Assembly (NCBI RefSeq): GCF_019263705.2
Contig: NZ_JADQDK010000001.1
Span: 2,790,001-2,854,000 of the forward strand
Direction of reading: 5' to 3'
Source of the DNA: Pseudonocardia abyssalis
Lineage (GTDB): Bacteria; Actinomycetota; Actinomycetes; Mycobacteriales; Pseudonocardiaceae
DNA: 64,000 bases
Made by a program: the position numbers and the translations under genes. The number at the start of each line of letters is the position of its first letter. The first letter of the stretch is position 1. Below are positions 51,378-58,779 of the stretch, one piece after another. The notes beneath the pieces are model-generated. The model worked only from the letters and a program-made list of their open reading frames with translations. It had not been told where the DNA came from and searched no databases.

Positions 51378-51884
51378 ATGAGCACCCACGTCACGCACAG
51401 CATCGACGCCTCGGTACCGGTCCGCACCGCCTACGACCAGTGGACCCAGTTCGAGTCGTTCCCGCGCTTCATGGACGGTGTCGAGCGCATCGACCAGCTC
51501 ACCGACACCCGGACCCACTGGGTCACGAGGATCGCGGGGGTCGAGCGCGAGTTCGACGCCGAGATCACCGAGCAACACCCCGACGAGCGCATCGCCTGGG
51601 CCACCGAGAACGGCACGCACCAGGCCGGCGTCGTCACGTTCCACCGCCTCGACGACACGACCACCCGCGTCACGCTGCAGCTCGACCACGACCCCGAGGG
51701 CGTCGTCGAGAAGGTCGGCGACGCACTGGGCATCGTGCAGCGCCGCGTCAAGGGCGACATGGAGAACTTCAAGGAGTTCATCGAGGCGGGCGGCACCGGC
51801 GGCAGCTGGCGCGGCGACGTCGACGCCGCCCCGCAGTCGGTCACCCCGAAGGCCCCCTCGACCGACATCGGCGGTACCGCCTGA
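51378..51884 (+). CDS. SRPBCC family protein (COQ10/cyclase-like)
   Basis: 168 residues: HVTHSIDASVPVRTAYDQWT, FESFPRFMDGVERIDQL, and GVVTFHRLDDTTTRVTLQLD, the polyketide-cyclase/START pattern common in actinobacterial membrane-associated proteins. Start ATG 51378; TTGACG at 51345-51350 is a likely -35 element. Overlaps the next SRPBCC gene by TGATG. Confidence 0.85.
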   Translation: MSTHVTHSIDASVPVRTAYDQWTQFESFPRFMDGVERIDQLTDTRTHWVTRIAGVEREFDAEITEQHPDERIAWATENGTHQAGVVTFHRLDDTTTRVTLQLDHDPEGVVEKVGDALGIVQRRVKGDMENFKEFIEAGGTGGSWRGDVDAAPQSVTPKAPSTDIGGTA

Positions 51885-52321
51885 TGGTCCACGTCGTCCG
51901 GACCTTCACCGTCACCACCGAGCCCGCGAAGTCGATCGAGTACCTCGCCGACTTCGCCCACGCCGAGGCCTGGGACCCGGGCACGCAGACCTGCGTCCGC
52001 ACCGGCACCGGCCCGGTGCAGGTGGGCTCCACCTGGCACAACACCTCGAAGATCCTCGGGTCCACCACCGAGCTCGACTACCGCCTGACCCGCCTCGACG
52101 GCGAGGGCATCGAGCTGGTCGGGGAGAACAGGACCGCCACCGCGACCGACGTCATCACCGTGCGTCCGGCGCCGGAGGGGTCCGAGATCACCTACGACGC
52201 CACCGTGGTCCTGCACGGCGTCGCCAAGCTCGGCAGTCCGCTGATGCAGCTCGAGTTCGAGAAGCTCGGCAACCAGACCGTCGAGGGAATCCAACGAGAA
52301 CTGGGAGCACCCCGTGCCTGA
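51884..52321 (+). CDS. SRPBCC family protein
   Basis: 145 residues, second of a tandem pair: VRTFTVTTEPAKSIEYLADF, AEAWDPGTQTCVRTGTGPV and KLGSPLMQLEFEKLGNQTVE. Ligand unknown. ATG 51884 overlaps the previous stop (TGATG); the end overlaps the DUF6457-like gene by 8 bp. The three form one operon. Confidence 0.85.
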   Translation: MVHVVRTFTVTTEPAKSIEYLADFAHAEAWDPGTQTCVRTGTGPVQVGSTWHNTSKILGSTTELDYRLTRLDGEGIELVGENRTATATDVITVRPAPEGSEITYDATVVLHGVAKLGSPLMQLEFEKLGNQTVEGIQRELGAPRA

Positions 52322-52616
52322 CACCCGCACCGACGAATGGCTCACCGCGGCCCGCACCGAGCTGGGCCTGGAGGACGCGGCCGAGGGCGCGCAGGGCCTC
52401 GACGCCGCCGCCGAGCTCGACGCGCTCGTCCGGGACAACGTCGACGGCTCCGTCGCCGCGTCCACCGTGTTCCTGCTCGGCCTCGCCGCCGGCCGCTCCG
52501 CCGACCCGGCGGTCGCCGCGCACGACTTCACCGAGAAGCTCTCCGCGCTGGCGCGCAGCTTCGACGCCGACACGGACCGCGCCGAGGCGCCGAACGACCA
52601 GGCCCGGCGGGCCTGA
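52314..52616 (+). CDS. DUF6457-like small protein
   Basis: 100 residues: DEWLTAARTELGLEDAAEGA, LDALVRDNVDGSV and ASTVFLLGLAAGRSADP. This matches small actinobacterial proteins often beside molybdenum-cofactor guanylyltransferase genes, though none is here. A molybdopterin nitrate reductase lies at 58773. Start GTG 52314 with GGGAG upstream. Confidence 0.65.
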   Translation: MPDTRTDEWLTAARTELGLEDAAEGAQGLDAAAELDALVRDNVDGSVAASTVFLLGLAAGRSADPAVAAHDFTEKLSALARSFDADTDRAEAPNDQARRA

Positions 52617-52619
52617 GAC

Positions 52620-52991
52620 CTACGAGGCGAGAGCGGCCGCGAGCGTCGGGAACAGGTCCAGCTCGCGGTCGAGCCCGGTGATCGTCAACGGACGGATCAC
52701 CGGGCGGTTCTCCGCCCCGGTGACGACGTGCAGCCGCACCCCCGCGGCCCGCGACTCCCGCTGGACCCGAAGCAGGGCGGTCAGCCCCCGCGAGCCGAAG
52801 TACCGGACGCCGCCCAGGTCGATCACGATCGCCGCGGTGCCCGCGGTGAGCAGTGCGACCGCGGCGGCCTCGACGTCGGCGGCCTCTGCGGCGTCGAGTT
52901 CCCCGGTGACGACCAGCCCCCGCACCCCGTCGCGATGTTCCACGACGCGCACGGCGAGCGTCGTCGCGGAGCCGCCACCGTTCTCTACCAC
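52620..52991 (-). CDS. STAS-domain anti-anti-sigma factor
   Basis: 123 residues of the SpoIIAA/RsbV family: GLVVTGELDAAEAADVEAA, IVIDLGGVRYFGSRGLTALL. The regulatory Ser that is usually phosphorylated sits in the FGSRGLTALL loop. Start GTG 52991 with GGAGG upstream. Divergent from an RsbW-like kinase gene (53097), a probable partner, across a gap with an inverted repeat. Confidence 0.85.
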   Translation of the reverse strand: MVENGGGSATTLAVRVVEHRDGVRGLVVTGELDAAEAADVEAAAVALLTAGTAAIVIDLGGVRYFGSRGLTALLRVQRESRAAGVRLHVVTGAENRPVIRPLTITGLDRELDLFPTLAAALAS

Positions 52992-53031
52992 GTGAGTCCT
53001 CCACCGTCGATGCGCGCCCACGTACTCTAGG

Positions 53032-53085
53032 GCCCGTTCCGCGACAGCGCGCGACGTCGATGTTCAGACACGGTCGGGAACGGGC
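53032..53085. promoter_or_regulatory. Inverted repeat between STAS and RsbW-like genes
   Basis: GCCCGTTCC (53032-53040) and its complement GGAACGGGC (53077-53085), 36 bp apart, in the 105-bp divergent gap. Candidate shared control site. Confidence 0.45.
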
Positions 53086-53096
53086 ACTGCCACCAC

Positions 53097-53504
53097 ATGG
53101 GGGAACCGCTTCGGCTGCTGCTGCCTGCCGAGCCCACCTCCGCATCCGCCGCCCGGGCCGCGCTGGGCGCGTGGCTGGCCCCGCTCCCGTGGCCCGAGGA
53201 CGTGGCACAGGACATGGTCTTCGCGGCGAGCGAGGCCGTCGCGAACTGCATCGACCACGCCTACCCCGAGCCGACCGCCGCCCCCGACGCGATCGTCCTG
53301 CTCGCCCGCGAGACCGACGACGACGACCGGTTCTGCGTCGAGGTCACCGTCACCGACCACGGGCGCTGGCGCGACCCGCCCGTCGATCCGGAGTTCCGCG
53401 GCCGCGGCATCGCCATGATGCGGGCGCTCACCGGGGCGGTCACGCTGCGGCACGACGACGGGGGCACCACGGTCCTGCTGCGCTGCTGGCGGCCCGCCGG
53501 GTGA
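53097..53504 (+). CDS. RsbW-like ATP-binding anti-sigma kinase
   Basis: 135 residues with the GHKL ATPase set: N-box SEAVANCIDHAY, G1 VTDHGRWRDP and G2 FRGRGIAMM. Such proteins phosphorylate STAS partners and bind sigma factors. Start ATG 53097. Divergent from the STAS gene. About 130 bp after its stop, to 53634, hold no convincing gene. Confidence 0.87.
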   Translation: MGEPLRLLLPAEPTSASAARAALGAWLAPLPWPEDVAQDMVFAASEAVANCIDHAYPEPTAAPDAIVLLARETDDDDRFCVEVTVTDHGRWRDPPVDPEFRGRGIAMMRALTGAVTLRHDDGGTTVLLRCWRPAG

Positions 53505-53634
53505 GCGCCCCGACGTCGCCCTCCTCGCGGAACGGCTCGAGGAACTGATCTGCGCGGCGCTGACCGTCGTCGGTCGGGCCGCCGGCGCTGATCGGGCTGG
53601 TCGTGATCGCGATCAAGATCGGCGCGGGCACTGG

Positions 53635-53967
53635 TCAGCCGCGCGGCGCATACATGATCACCCCGACACCGGCGAGGCACACCAGCGCTCCGACCACGTC
53701 GTAGCGGTCGGGGCGGTAGCCGTCGGCGACCATCCCCCAGAGCAGCGACCCGGCCACGAACACACCCCCGTAGGCGGCCAGGATCCGGCCGAACCGGGCG
53801 TCGGGCTGCAGGGTGGCGACGAACCCGTACGCGCCGAGCGCGATCACCCCGGCGCCGATCCAGATCCATCCCCGGTGCTCGCGGACGCCCTGCCAGACCA
53901 ACCAGGCCCCGCCGATCTCGAACAGGGCGGCGACGACGAACAGGCCGACGGACCGGGCGATCAGCAC
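53635..53967 (-). CDS. YnfA/UPF0060 family membrane protein
   Basis: 110 residues, four membrane helices, typical of the family: [44 protein letters not shown] and [18 protein letters not shown]. Small multidrug-resistance-like fold; substrate unknown. GGAGGG 5 nt before ATG 53967; 9 bp downstream of the FAD monooxygenase gene, so probably co-transcribed. Confidence 0.93.
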   Translation of the reverse strand: MLIARSVGLFVVAALFEIGGAWLVWQGVREHRGWIWIGAGVIALGAYGFVATLQPDARFGRILAAYGGVFVAGSLLWGMVADGYRPDRYDVVGALVCLAGVGVIMYAPRG

Positions 53968-53976
53968 CCTCCGAAA

Positions 53977-55179
53977 CTAGACGGTGCGCAGCGTCGGGTA
54001 GGCGGGCAGCTCGATCCTGTCGGCGGGCGGGGAGAACAGGCCGCCCGCGAGCCCGGCGACCCGCTTGCCGACGGGGCTGCCGGCGACCCGGACCGCGGCG
54101 CGCAGGGCCGAGACCCCGGCCCGGCTGCGGGGGTGGGCGAGGCGCGGGGTGCCGGGCGGCAGGTCCTGGGCCTGCTCGACGTAGGGCCGCATCGTCGCCT
54201 CGTAGCGGGCGAAGGCCACGCGGTGGTCGCCACCGCCCGCCAGCTCACCGGCCAGGACGTACGCGCCGACGAGCGCGAGGCTGGTGCTCATACCGCTGAC
54301 CGGGGACGCGCAGTACGCCGCGTCGCCGACGAGCACGACGCGCCCGCTGCTCCACGTGGGCAGCCGCATCTGCCCGACGGTGTCGAAGTAGAACGCGGTG
54401 TCGGCGAGGGCGGCCAGCACGCGGGGGGTCTCCCAGCCGGCGTCGGCGAAGTGGCGGCGCAGCAGCCGGATCTGGTCGGGGCGGTCGAGGTCCTCCAGCC
54501 CGCGGACGTCGGAGAGGAAGCTCACCGACGCCCGGGTCGTTCCGAGGTTGTCGGGCCGCAGGTTCACGGTGCGCCCGCCGGGGGCGGTGTACCAGCGCCA
54601 CCAGTCGTTGTCGGCGGCGGTGCGCGGGATCGTCAGGTACGCCGTGTAGAGGCCGAGGTGGTCGATCCCGGCGTCGGGGAGGATCAGGTCGCGGGTGCGC
54701 GACGTCAGCCCCTCGGCGATCACCACGACGTCGAAGGTGCGGGTGGGGCCGTGCTCGAAGGTCACCTCGACGCCGTCGGCGCGGTCGTCGAGGGCGACGA
54801 TCCGGTCGCCGAACAGGTACTCGGTGCCGGTCGTGCGCTCGACGACCAGCCGTGACAGCTCGCCGCGCAGGACCTCCAGCTCCGCGGTGGCCCCGCCGGT
54901 GTCGGACTCCCCCGCCGGGAACGCCGCCAGCGTGCGCCCGGCCGCGTCGACGAACTCCAGGCCCTGCTCGCCGGTCGAGCAGCCGCGCACAGCGTCCTCG
55001 AGGTCCATGCGGCGCAGCACCTCGCGGCCGGCGCCGCGGACGTCGATGTTCTGCCCGGCCCCGCGCGGGCCGTCGAACCTCTCGACGACCGTGGTCGCCC
55101 AGCCGTGCCGGTGCAGCCAGTGCGCCGTGGTGGGTCCGGCGATGCTCGCCCCGGAGATCAGGACGCGGGGAGTGGGCAT
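53977..55179 (-). CDS. FAD-dependent aromatic/TetX-like monooxygenase
   Basis: 400 residues: FAD Rossmann RVLISGASIAGPTTAHWLHR, RGAGQNIDVRG, and the second FAD motif GRVVLVGDAAYCASPVSGMS (GD motif). Resembles TetX/UbiH-type hydroxylases. Start ATG 55179, GACGAT 6 nt upstream. It lies 17 bp after the di-iron protein gene, with YnfA next, so may belong to that operon. Substrate unknown. Confidence 0.92.
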   Translation of the reverse strand: MPTPRVLISGASIAGPTTAHWLHRHGWATTVVERFDGPRGAGQNIDVRGAGREVLRRMDLEDAVRGCSTGEQGLEFVDAAGRTLAAFPAGESDTGGATAELEVLRGELSRLVVERTTGTEYLFGDRIVALDDRADGVEVTFEHGPTRTFDVVVIAEGLTSRTRDLILPDAGIDHLGLYTAYLTIPRTAADNDWWRWYTAPGGRTVNLRPDNLGTTRASVSFLSDVRGLEDLDRPDQIRLLRRHFADAGWETPRVLAALADTAFYFDTVGQMRLPTWSSGRVVLVGDAAYCASPVSGMSTSLALVGAYVLAGELAGGGDHRVAFARYEATMRPYVEQAQDLPPGTPRLAHPRSRAGVSALRAAVRVAGSPVGKRVAGLAGGLFSPPADRIELPAYPTLRTV

Positions 55180-55196
55180 CACCCGATCGTCGTCCC

Positions 55197-56219
55197 CTAC
55201 CCGGCGGGGCGCTCGCCGAGCGGGCGGCGCAGGCTCGACTCGCCGCGCGACCAGGCGTCGAGCAGCCGGTCGCCGAGGCGGTCGCCCAGCAACAGGTAGG
55301 CCCGGACGCCGAAGACGACGTCGGCGGCCAGTGCCGGCTCCGCGGCGAGCATCGGGCCGAGCACCCCGCGCCGGATGATCTGCTCGTGCACCGCGTCGGC
55401 CTCGACGTGCTCGTCGTAGAACGCCACCGCCGCGGGCCCGCACCCGAGCCGTCGCATGGCCCGGACCAGGCGTTCCGAGCCGGGTGAGGACGTCAGCTCG
55501 ACGGCGGCGAACTGCCCGACGAGCGCGCCGCGCAGGCTGCGCCGCAGCCCGCACATCGACATGAGGTTGACCTCGGCGAGCGTCTCGGCGGGCACCGCGT
55601 CGACGTAGTGGCCGTAGGCGTCGTCGAGGTCGACCGCGCGCATCATGTCGGCGAACAGGCGCGCGTGCATGCGGTCGGGGTCGCCGCCGCCGTACTCGTC
55701 GTGCTCGACGGTGACCAGCGCGGCCTTAGCCGGGCCGCACAGCCGCGGGATGACCCAGGCCTGCGGGTCGGCCTCCTTGAGGTGGTAGATCGAGCGGTGC
55801 GCGACGTACTCGCGCAGCTGCCACAGCTCGCCGTCGCGGCGCAGGTGGTGCGAGACGCCGACGACGTCGGGGCCCACCGGCTCGACGAGCAGCGCGTCGA
55901 CCTCGGCCGCCACGTCGTCGCCGGGTTCGACGTCGGCGCGCAGGGCACCGAGGAACAGCCGCTCCAGCCCACCGCGCAGGGCGAGCAGCGCGGGATCCCA
56001 CTCGAGGTCGTCGTCGACGCCGTCGAAGCCGCGGTAGTGCAGCTCGTAGCAGCAGTGCAGGGCGAGCTGGACGTCCTCGCCGTACGGGTCGGCGCCGGTC
56101 ACGTCGACCCTCGGTGCCGGGCCGCCGCGCAGCGCGTCGATCACCGCGGTCGAGATCGGGCCCCGCGGCGCCGGCAGTTCCGGGGACGCGACGGGCTGGG
56201 GTGCGGTCGTGGTCAGCAT
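55197..56219 (-). CDS. Haem-oxygenase-like iron-containing redox enzyme
   Basis: 340 residues of the HDO-type (haem-oxygenase-like di-iron) group: ALHCCYELHYRGFDGVDDDL, VEHDEYGGGDPDRMHARLFA (Glu and His as likely ligands), LMSMCGLRRSLRGALVGQFA and VAFYDEHVEADAVHEQI (Glu/Asp/His ligands). Members oxidise diverse substrates. Start ATG 56219 overlaps the CDGSH stop as TGATG. The chemistry here is not known. Confidence 0.85.
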   Translation of the reverse strand: MLTTTAPQPVASPELPAPRGPISTAVIDALRGGPAPRVDVTGADPYGEDVQLALHCCYELHYRGFDGVDDDLEWDPALLALRGGLERLFLGALRADVEPGDDVAAEVDALLVEPVGPDVVGVSHHLRRDGELWQLREYVAHRSIYHLKEADPQAWVIPRLCGPAKAALVTVEHDEYGGGDPDRMHARLFADMMRAVDLDDAYGHYVDAVPAETLAEVNLMSMCGLRRSLRGALVGQFAAVELTSSPGSERLVRAMRRLGCGPAAVAFYDEHVEADAVHEQIIRRGVLGPMLAAEPALAADVVFGVRAYLLLGDRLGDRLLDAWSRGESSLRRPLGERPAG

Positions 56220-56431
56220 CAGGTGTCCTCCCGTGTCCGGGTGCGGTGACTCGTGTCGCAGATCGGGTAGCGGCGGCTGCGCCTGCACAGGCACAGCGCG
56301 GTGACCGGCCGGTCGGACGTGACCCGCCGGCCGTCCGGCAGGACGACCTCGACGGGGCCCGTGACCAGCACCGGGCCCTCCTCGGTCAGGACGACCTGGC
56401 GCCGTCCGGTGTCCTGGTGCTCAGTCGACAC
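56219..56431 (-). CDS. CDGSH iron-sulfur domain protein
   Basis: 70 residues. ALCLCRRSRRYPICDTSH is the CxC...CDxSH pattern (three Cys and one His) that binds a labile 2Fe-2S cluster. An N-terminal beta segment (TEEGPVLVTGPVEVVLPDGR) precedes. It probably supplies electrons or iron-sulfur units to the di-iron protein with which it is coupled. Overlaps the methyltransferase end by 11 bp. Confidence 0.9.
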   Translation of the reverse strand: MSTEHQDTGRRQVVLTEEGPVLVTGPVEVVLPDGRRVTSDRPVTALCLCRRSRRYPICDTSHRTRTREDT

Positions 56432-57116
56432 GACGCCCCTCCACCACGACCAGCTCCTCCACGTCCTCGCCCGGCGCGGTCAGGCCCCGGCTCTCCAGCA
56501 TCGCGGCCCGCGCCCGCATCACCGGGCCGTAGGGGGTCGACGCCCGCATGACCACCGACGCACTCATCCCCGCGTCGGTGAGCCGGTCGATCGTCGCCTC
56601 GGCACCGCAGACCGCCGAGTGCACCATCAGCAGCACCCCGCCGCGGGTGAGTCGCGCCCTCGCGCCCGCGCAGATCCGGTCGACGACGATCCGGCCGTCG
56701 ACGCCGCCGTCCCAGCACCGGGCCCGGGTGTGGCGGGGCAGCACGTCGGTCTCGGCCGGGACGTACGGCGGGTTCGCGACGATCAGGTCGAACCGTCGCC
56801 CGGCCACCGGCGCGAACAGGTCTCCGCGGCGCACCGCGACCCGCGCGCCCTGCAGGTGGCAGTTCACCCAGGTCGCGAGCACCGACCGCAGCGACAGGTC
56901 GACGGCGGTGACCGACGCGGCCCCGCCCCGGGCCGCGGCGAGCGCGAGGGCCCCGGATCCGGTCCCGACGTCGAGGACATGGCGGTCGAGTGCGTAGCCG
57001 CCACGGCGGATCGCCTCGGCGAGGACCGCGGAGTCGCTCTGGGCGCGGTAGACGCCGGGCGGGCGGAACAGGAGGACGTCGGGGCGCAGGCGCACCCGGG
57101 GCAACTGGTCGGTCAT
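56421..57116 (-). CDS. HemK/MTQ2-like methyltransferase
   Basis: 231 residues: SAM motif VLDVGTGSGALALAAARGG, acidic loop VDLS and the catalytic NPPY in LIVANPPYVPAETDVL. NPPY methylases modify glutamine, adenine or guanine nitrogens; target unknown. Start ATG 57116; GAGTGT 7 nt upstream could be the -10 box. First gene of the methyltransferase-CDGSH-di-iron operon. Confidence 0.88.
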   Translation of the reverse strand: MTDQLPRVRLRPDVLLFRPPGVYRAQSDSAVLAEAIRRGGYALDRHVLDVGTGSGALALAAARGGAASVTAVDLSLRSVLATWVNCHLQGARVAVRRGDLFAPVAGRRFDLIVANPPYVPAETDVLPRHTRARCWDGGVDGRIVVDRICAGARARLTRGGVLLMVHSAVCGAEATIDRLTDAGMSASVVMRASTPYGPVMRARAAMLESRGLTAPGEDVEELVVVEGRRVD

Positions 57117-57306
57117 CGGGGACACACTCGGTCTCGGGACATGACGCCTCCACGGGGGACGTGCGGGGGGGCGCCTGTCTGCACCGGTGGGCCCACTGAG
57201 GCAGCGGCCCGGCAACGACCATAGGACAGGTCGCCCCCCTCCGCAGCCGCGCATACGGGGGTCCCCGAGCGGGTACCCGGTCGCGTCAGCCGCGACGAGG
57301 AGTCCC

Positions 57307-58026
57307 ATGAGCACATCCCCGGACACGCTTGCTCCCCCGCTGGACCAGGACGGGATCTGGTCGGTCGCGGACCACATCGCCCGAGGTCTGCGCGTCGAGC
57401 ACGCCGACCTGCCCAGCGCCCTCGGCGCGATAATCGACATCGCCGTGGCGACGGTCCCCGGGACGACCTGCGCCGGCATCATCGTCGCCGACACCGACCG
57501 GCACCTCACGCCGATGGCGACGGCCGGGTCGATCCCCCTGGAGCTCGACGAGCTGCAGGGGCACCTCGGCCACGGCCCGTGCCTGACGGCGGCGCGCAAG
57601 CAGGTGGTCGTCCACATCGAGGACATGGCCACCGACCACCGCTGGCCCGACTTCCGCGGCGGCGCCCGTGACCTGGGCGTGGCGAGCATGTTGTGCCTGC
57701 CCCTGCACATCGACGCCCGCTGCCTCGGCGCGCTGAGCCTCTACGCCACCTCCGCCGGGGCGTTCGACCACCGGGCCGAGCTGGTGGCGCAGGTGCTGGC
57801 CACCCAGGCGGTGCTCACCCTGGCCGAGCGCCTGCGCACGGACCAGCTGCGGGCGGCGCTGGACCGCCGCGACGTCATCGGCCAGGCGAAGGGGATCCTG
57901 ATGGAGCGCCACCGGATCACCGCCGACGCCGCCTTCGCGCGGCTCTCGGCCGCGTCCCAGTCGGTGAACCGCAAGCTCGTCGTCGTCGCGGAGCAGCTGG
58001 TCAGCACCGGAGCGCTGCCGGGCTGA
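57307..58026 (+). CDS. GAF-ANTAR transcription antitermination regulator
   Basis: 239 residues: a GAF sensor domain (TTCAGIIVADTDRHLTPMA, GHLGHGPCLTAARKQVVV) followed by an RNA-binding ANTAR domain (RRDVIGQAKGILMERHRITA, AFARLSAASQSVNRKL). Acts on nascent RNA hairpins. Start ATG 57307, GAGGAG upstream. The 190 bp before it hold no gene. Target genes not evident. Confidence 0.93.
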   Translation: MSTSPDTLAPPLDQDGIWSVADHIARGLRVEHADLPSALGAIIDIAVATVPGTTCAGIIVADTDRHLTPMATAGSIPLELDELQGHLGHGPCLTAARKQVVVHIEDMATDHRWPDFRGGARDLGVASMLCLPLHIDARCLGALSLYATSAGAFDHRAELVAQVLATQAVLTLAERLRTDQLRAALDRRDVIGQAKGILMERHRITADAAFARLSAASQSVNRKLVVVAEQLVSTGALPG

Positions 58027-58031
58027 CCCGT

Positions 58032-58064
58032 GGGGCTCAACGGGCAGCTCTGCCCATCGAGCCC
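58032..58064 (+). terminator. Hairpin after GAF-ANTAR gene
   Basis: Stem GGGCTC/GAGCCC enclosing a second stem CGGGCAG/CTGCCC, 6 bp after the stop codon. Its shape could also bind an ANTAR protein. Confidence 0.5.
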
Positions 58065-58179
58065 GGCCCCCACCTGCCGGGTGGCGGTGGAGGAGGGAAT
58101 CCGACGGCTCTGACCGACGACCGACCTGTCCCGGGCCGTCCCTCGGGCCGGGGCCGGGGGGGCGTGGGAGCCTGGTCGG

Positions 58180-58779
58180 GTGTCGCATCCTGCCGAACCA
58201 CCCCGTTCCCCGGAGGACGACCCGCCCGCGAGCCGGTGGTCGCGTTACGGCGGGCCGCTGATCCTGGTGCTGGCCGCGGTGTCGTTCGGGTCGGTCGCGG
58301 TGAGCACGCTGATCCCGTCCGAGGCCGAGCGGGAGCTGGCGTCGTTCACCCCGTCGGCGGAGCAGCCGGACCCGTCGACCCGGATCCCCGGGATCGTCGT
58401 CGGGCCGGGGCCGGGCGTCCCGCCGGTCGGCGGGGTGTCCGGTTCGACGTTCGCGGCGTGCGACGGCGTCGCCCATCCCGACCCGATCCCCGACGCCGAG
58501 GCGGTCGGGGCGCTGGAGCGCGGCGCGGTCTGGATCACCTACGACCCCGCCCGCACGGCCCCGGCCACGGTGCGGGCGCTCGCCCTGGACCGTGTGACCG
58601 ACGCCGACGACCTGCTGATGTCGCCCTACCCCGGCCTCGACAGCCCGATCTCGCTGCAGGCCTGGAACCACCGCCTCGCCCTGGACTCCCCCGACGACCC
58701 GCGCTTCGAGCAGTTCATCCGGGCGCTGGCCGCCAACCCCGCCATCGCACCGGACGCCGCCGCCGGGTGCGGTCAGTAG
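58180..58779 (+). CDS. DUF3105 family membrane protein
   Basis: 199 residues: one N-terminal membrane helix ([20 protein letters not shown]) and an outside DUF3105 domain ([53 protein letters not shown]). The N-terminal part of the usual domain (PPxGGPH-type) is not recognisable, so it is a short or divergent version. Start GTG 58180. Overlaps the convergent nitrate reductase gene by 7 bp. Confidence 0.8.
   Translation: MSHPAEPPRSPEDDPPASRWSRYGGPLILVLAAVSFGSVAVSTLIPSEAERELASFTPSAEQPDPSTRIPGIVVGPGPGVPPVGGVSGSTFAACDGVAHPDPIPDAEAVGALERGAVWITYDPARTAPATVRALALDRVTDADDLLMSPYPGLDSPISLQAWNHRLALDSPDDPRFEQFIRALAANPAIAPDAAAGCGQ

Noticed and set aside
53505..53634. Possible small gene between the RsbW-like gene and ynfA, either strand
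   Set aside because: A minus-strand frame exists (LIAITTSPISAGG) but it has no convincing start or family and runs into the RsbW-like gene; left as gene-free.
58180..58779. DUF3105 gene as a frameshifted pseudogene
   Set aside because: The N-terminal part of the domain is missing but the frame is open, has a membrane helix and no restart in another frame; treated as a divergent gene.
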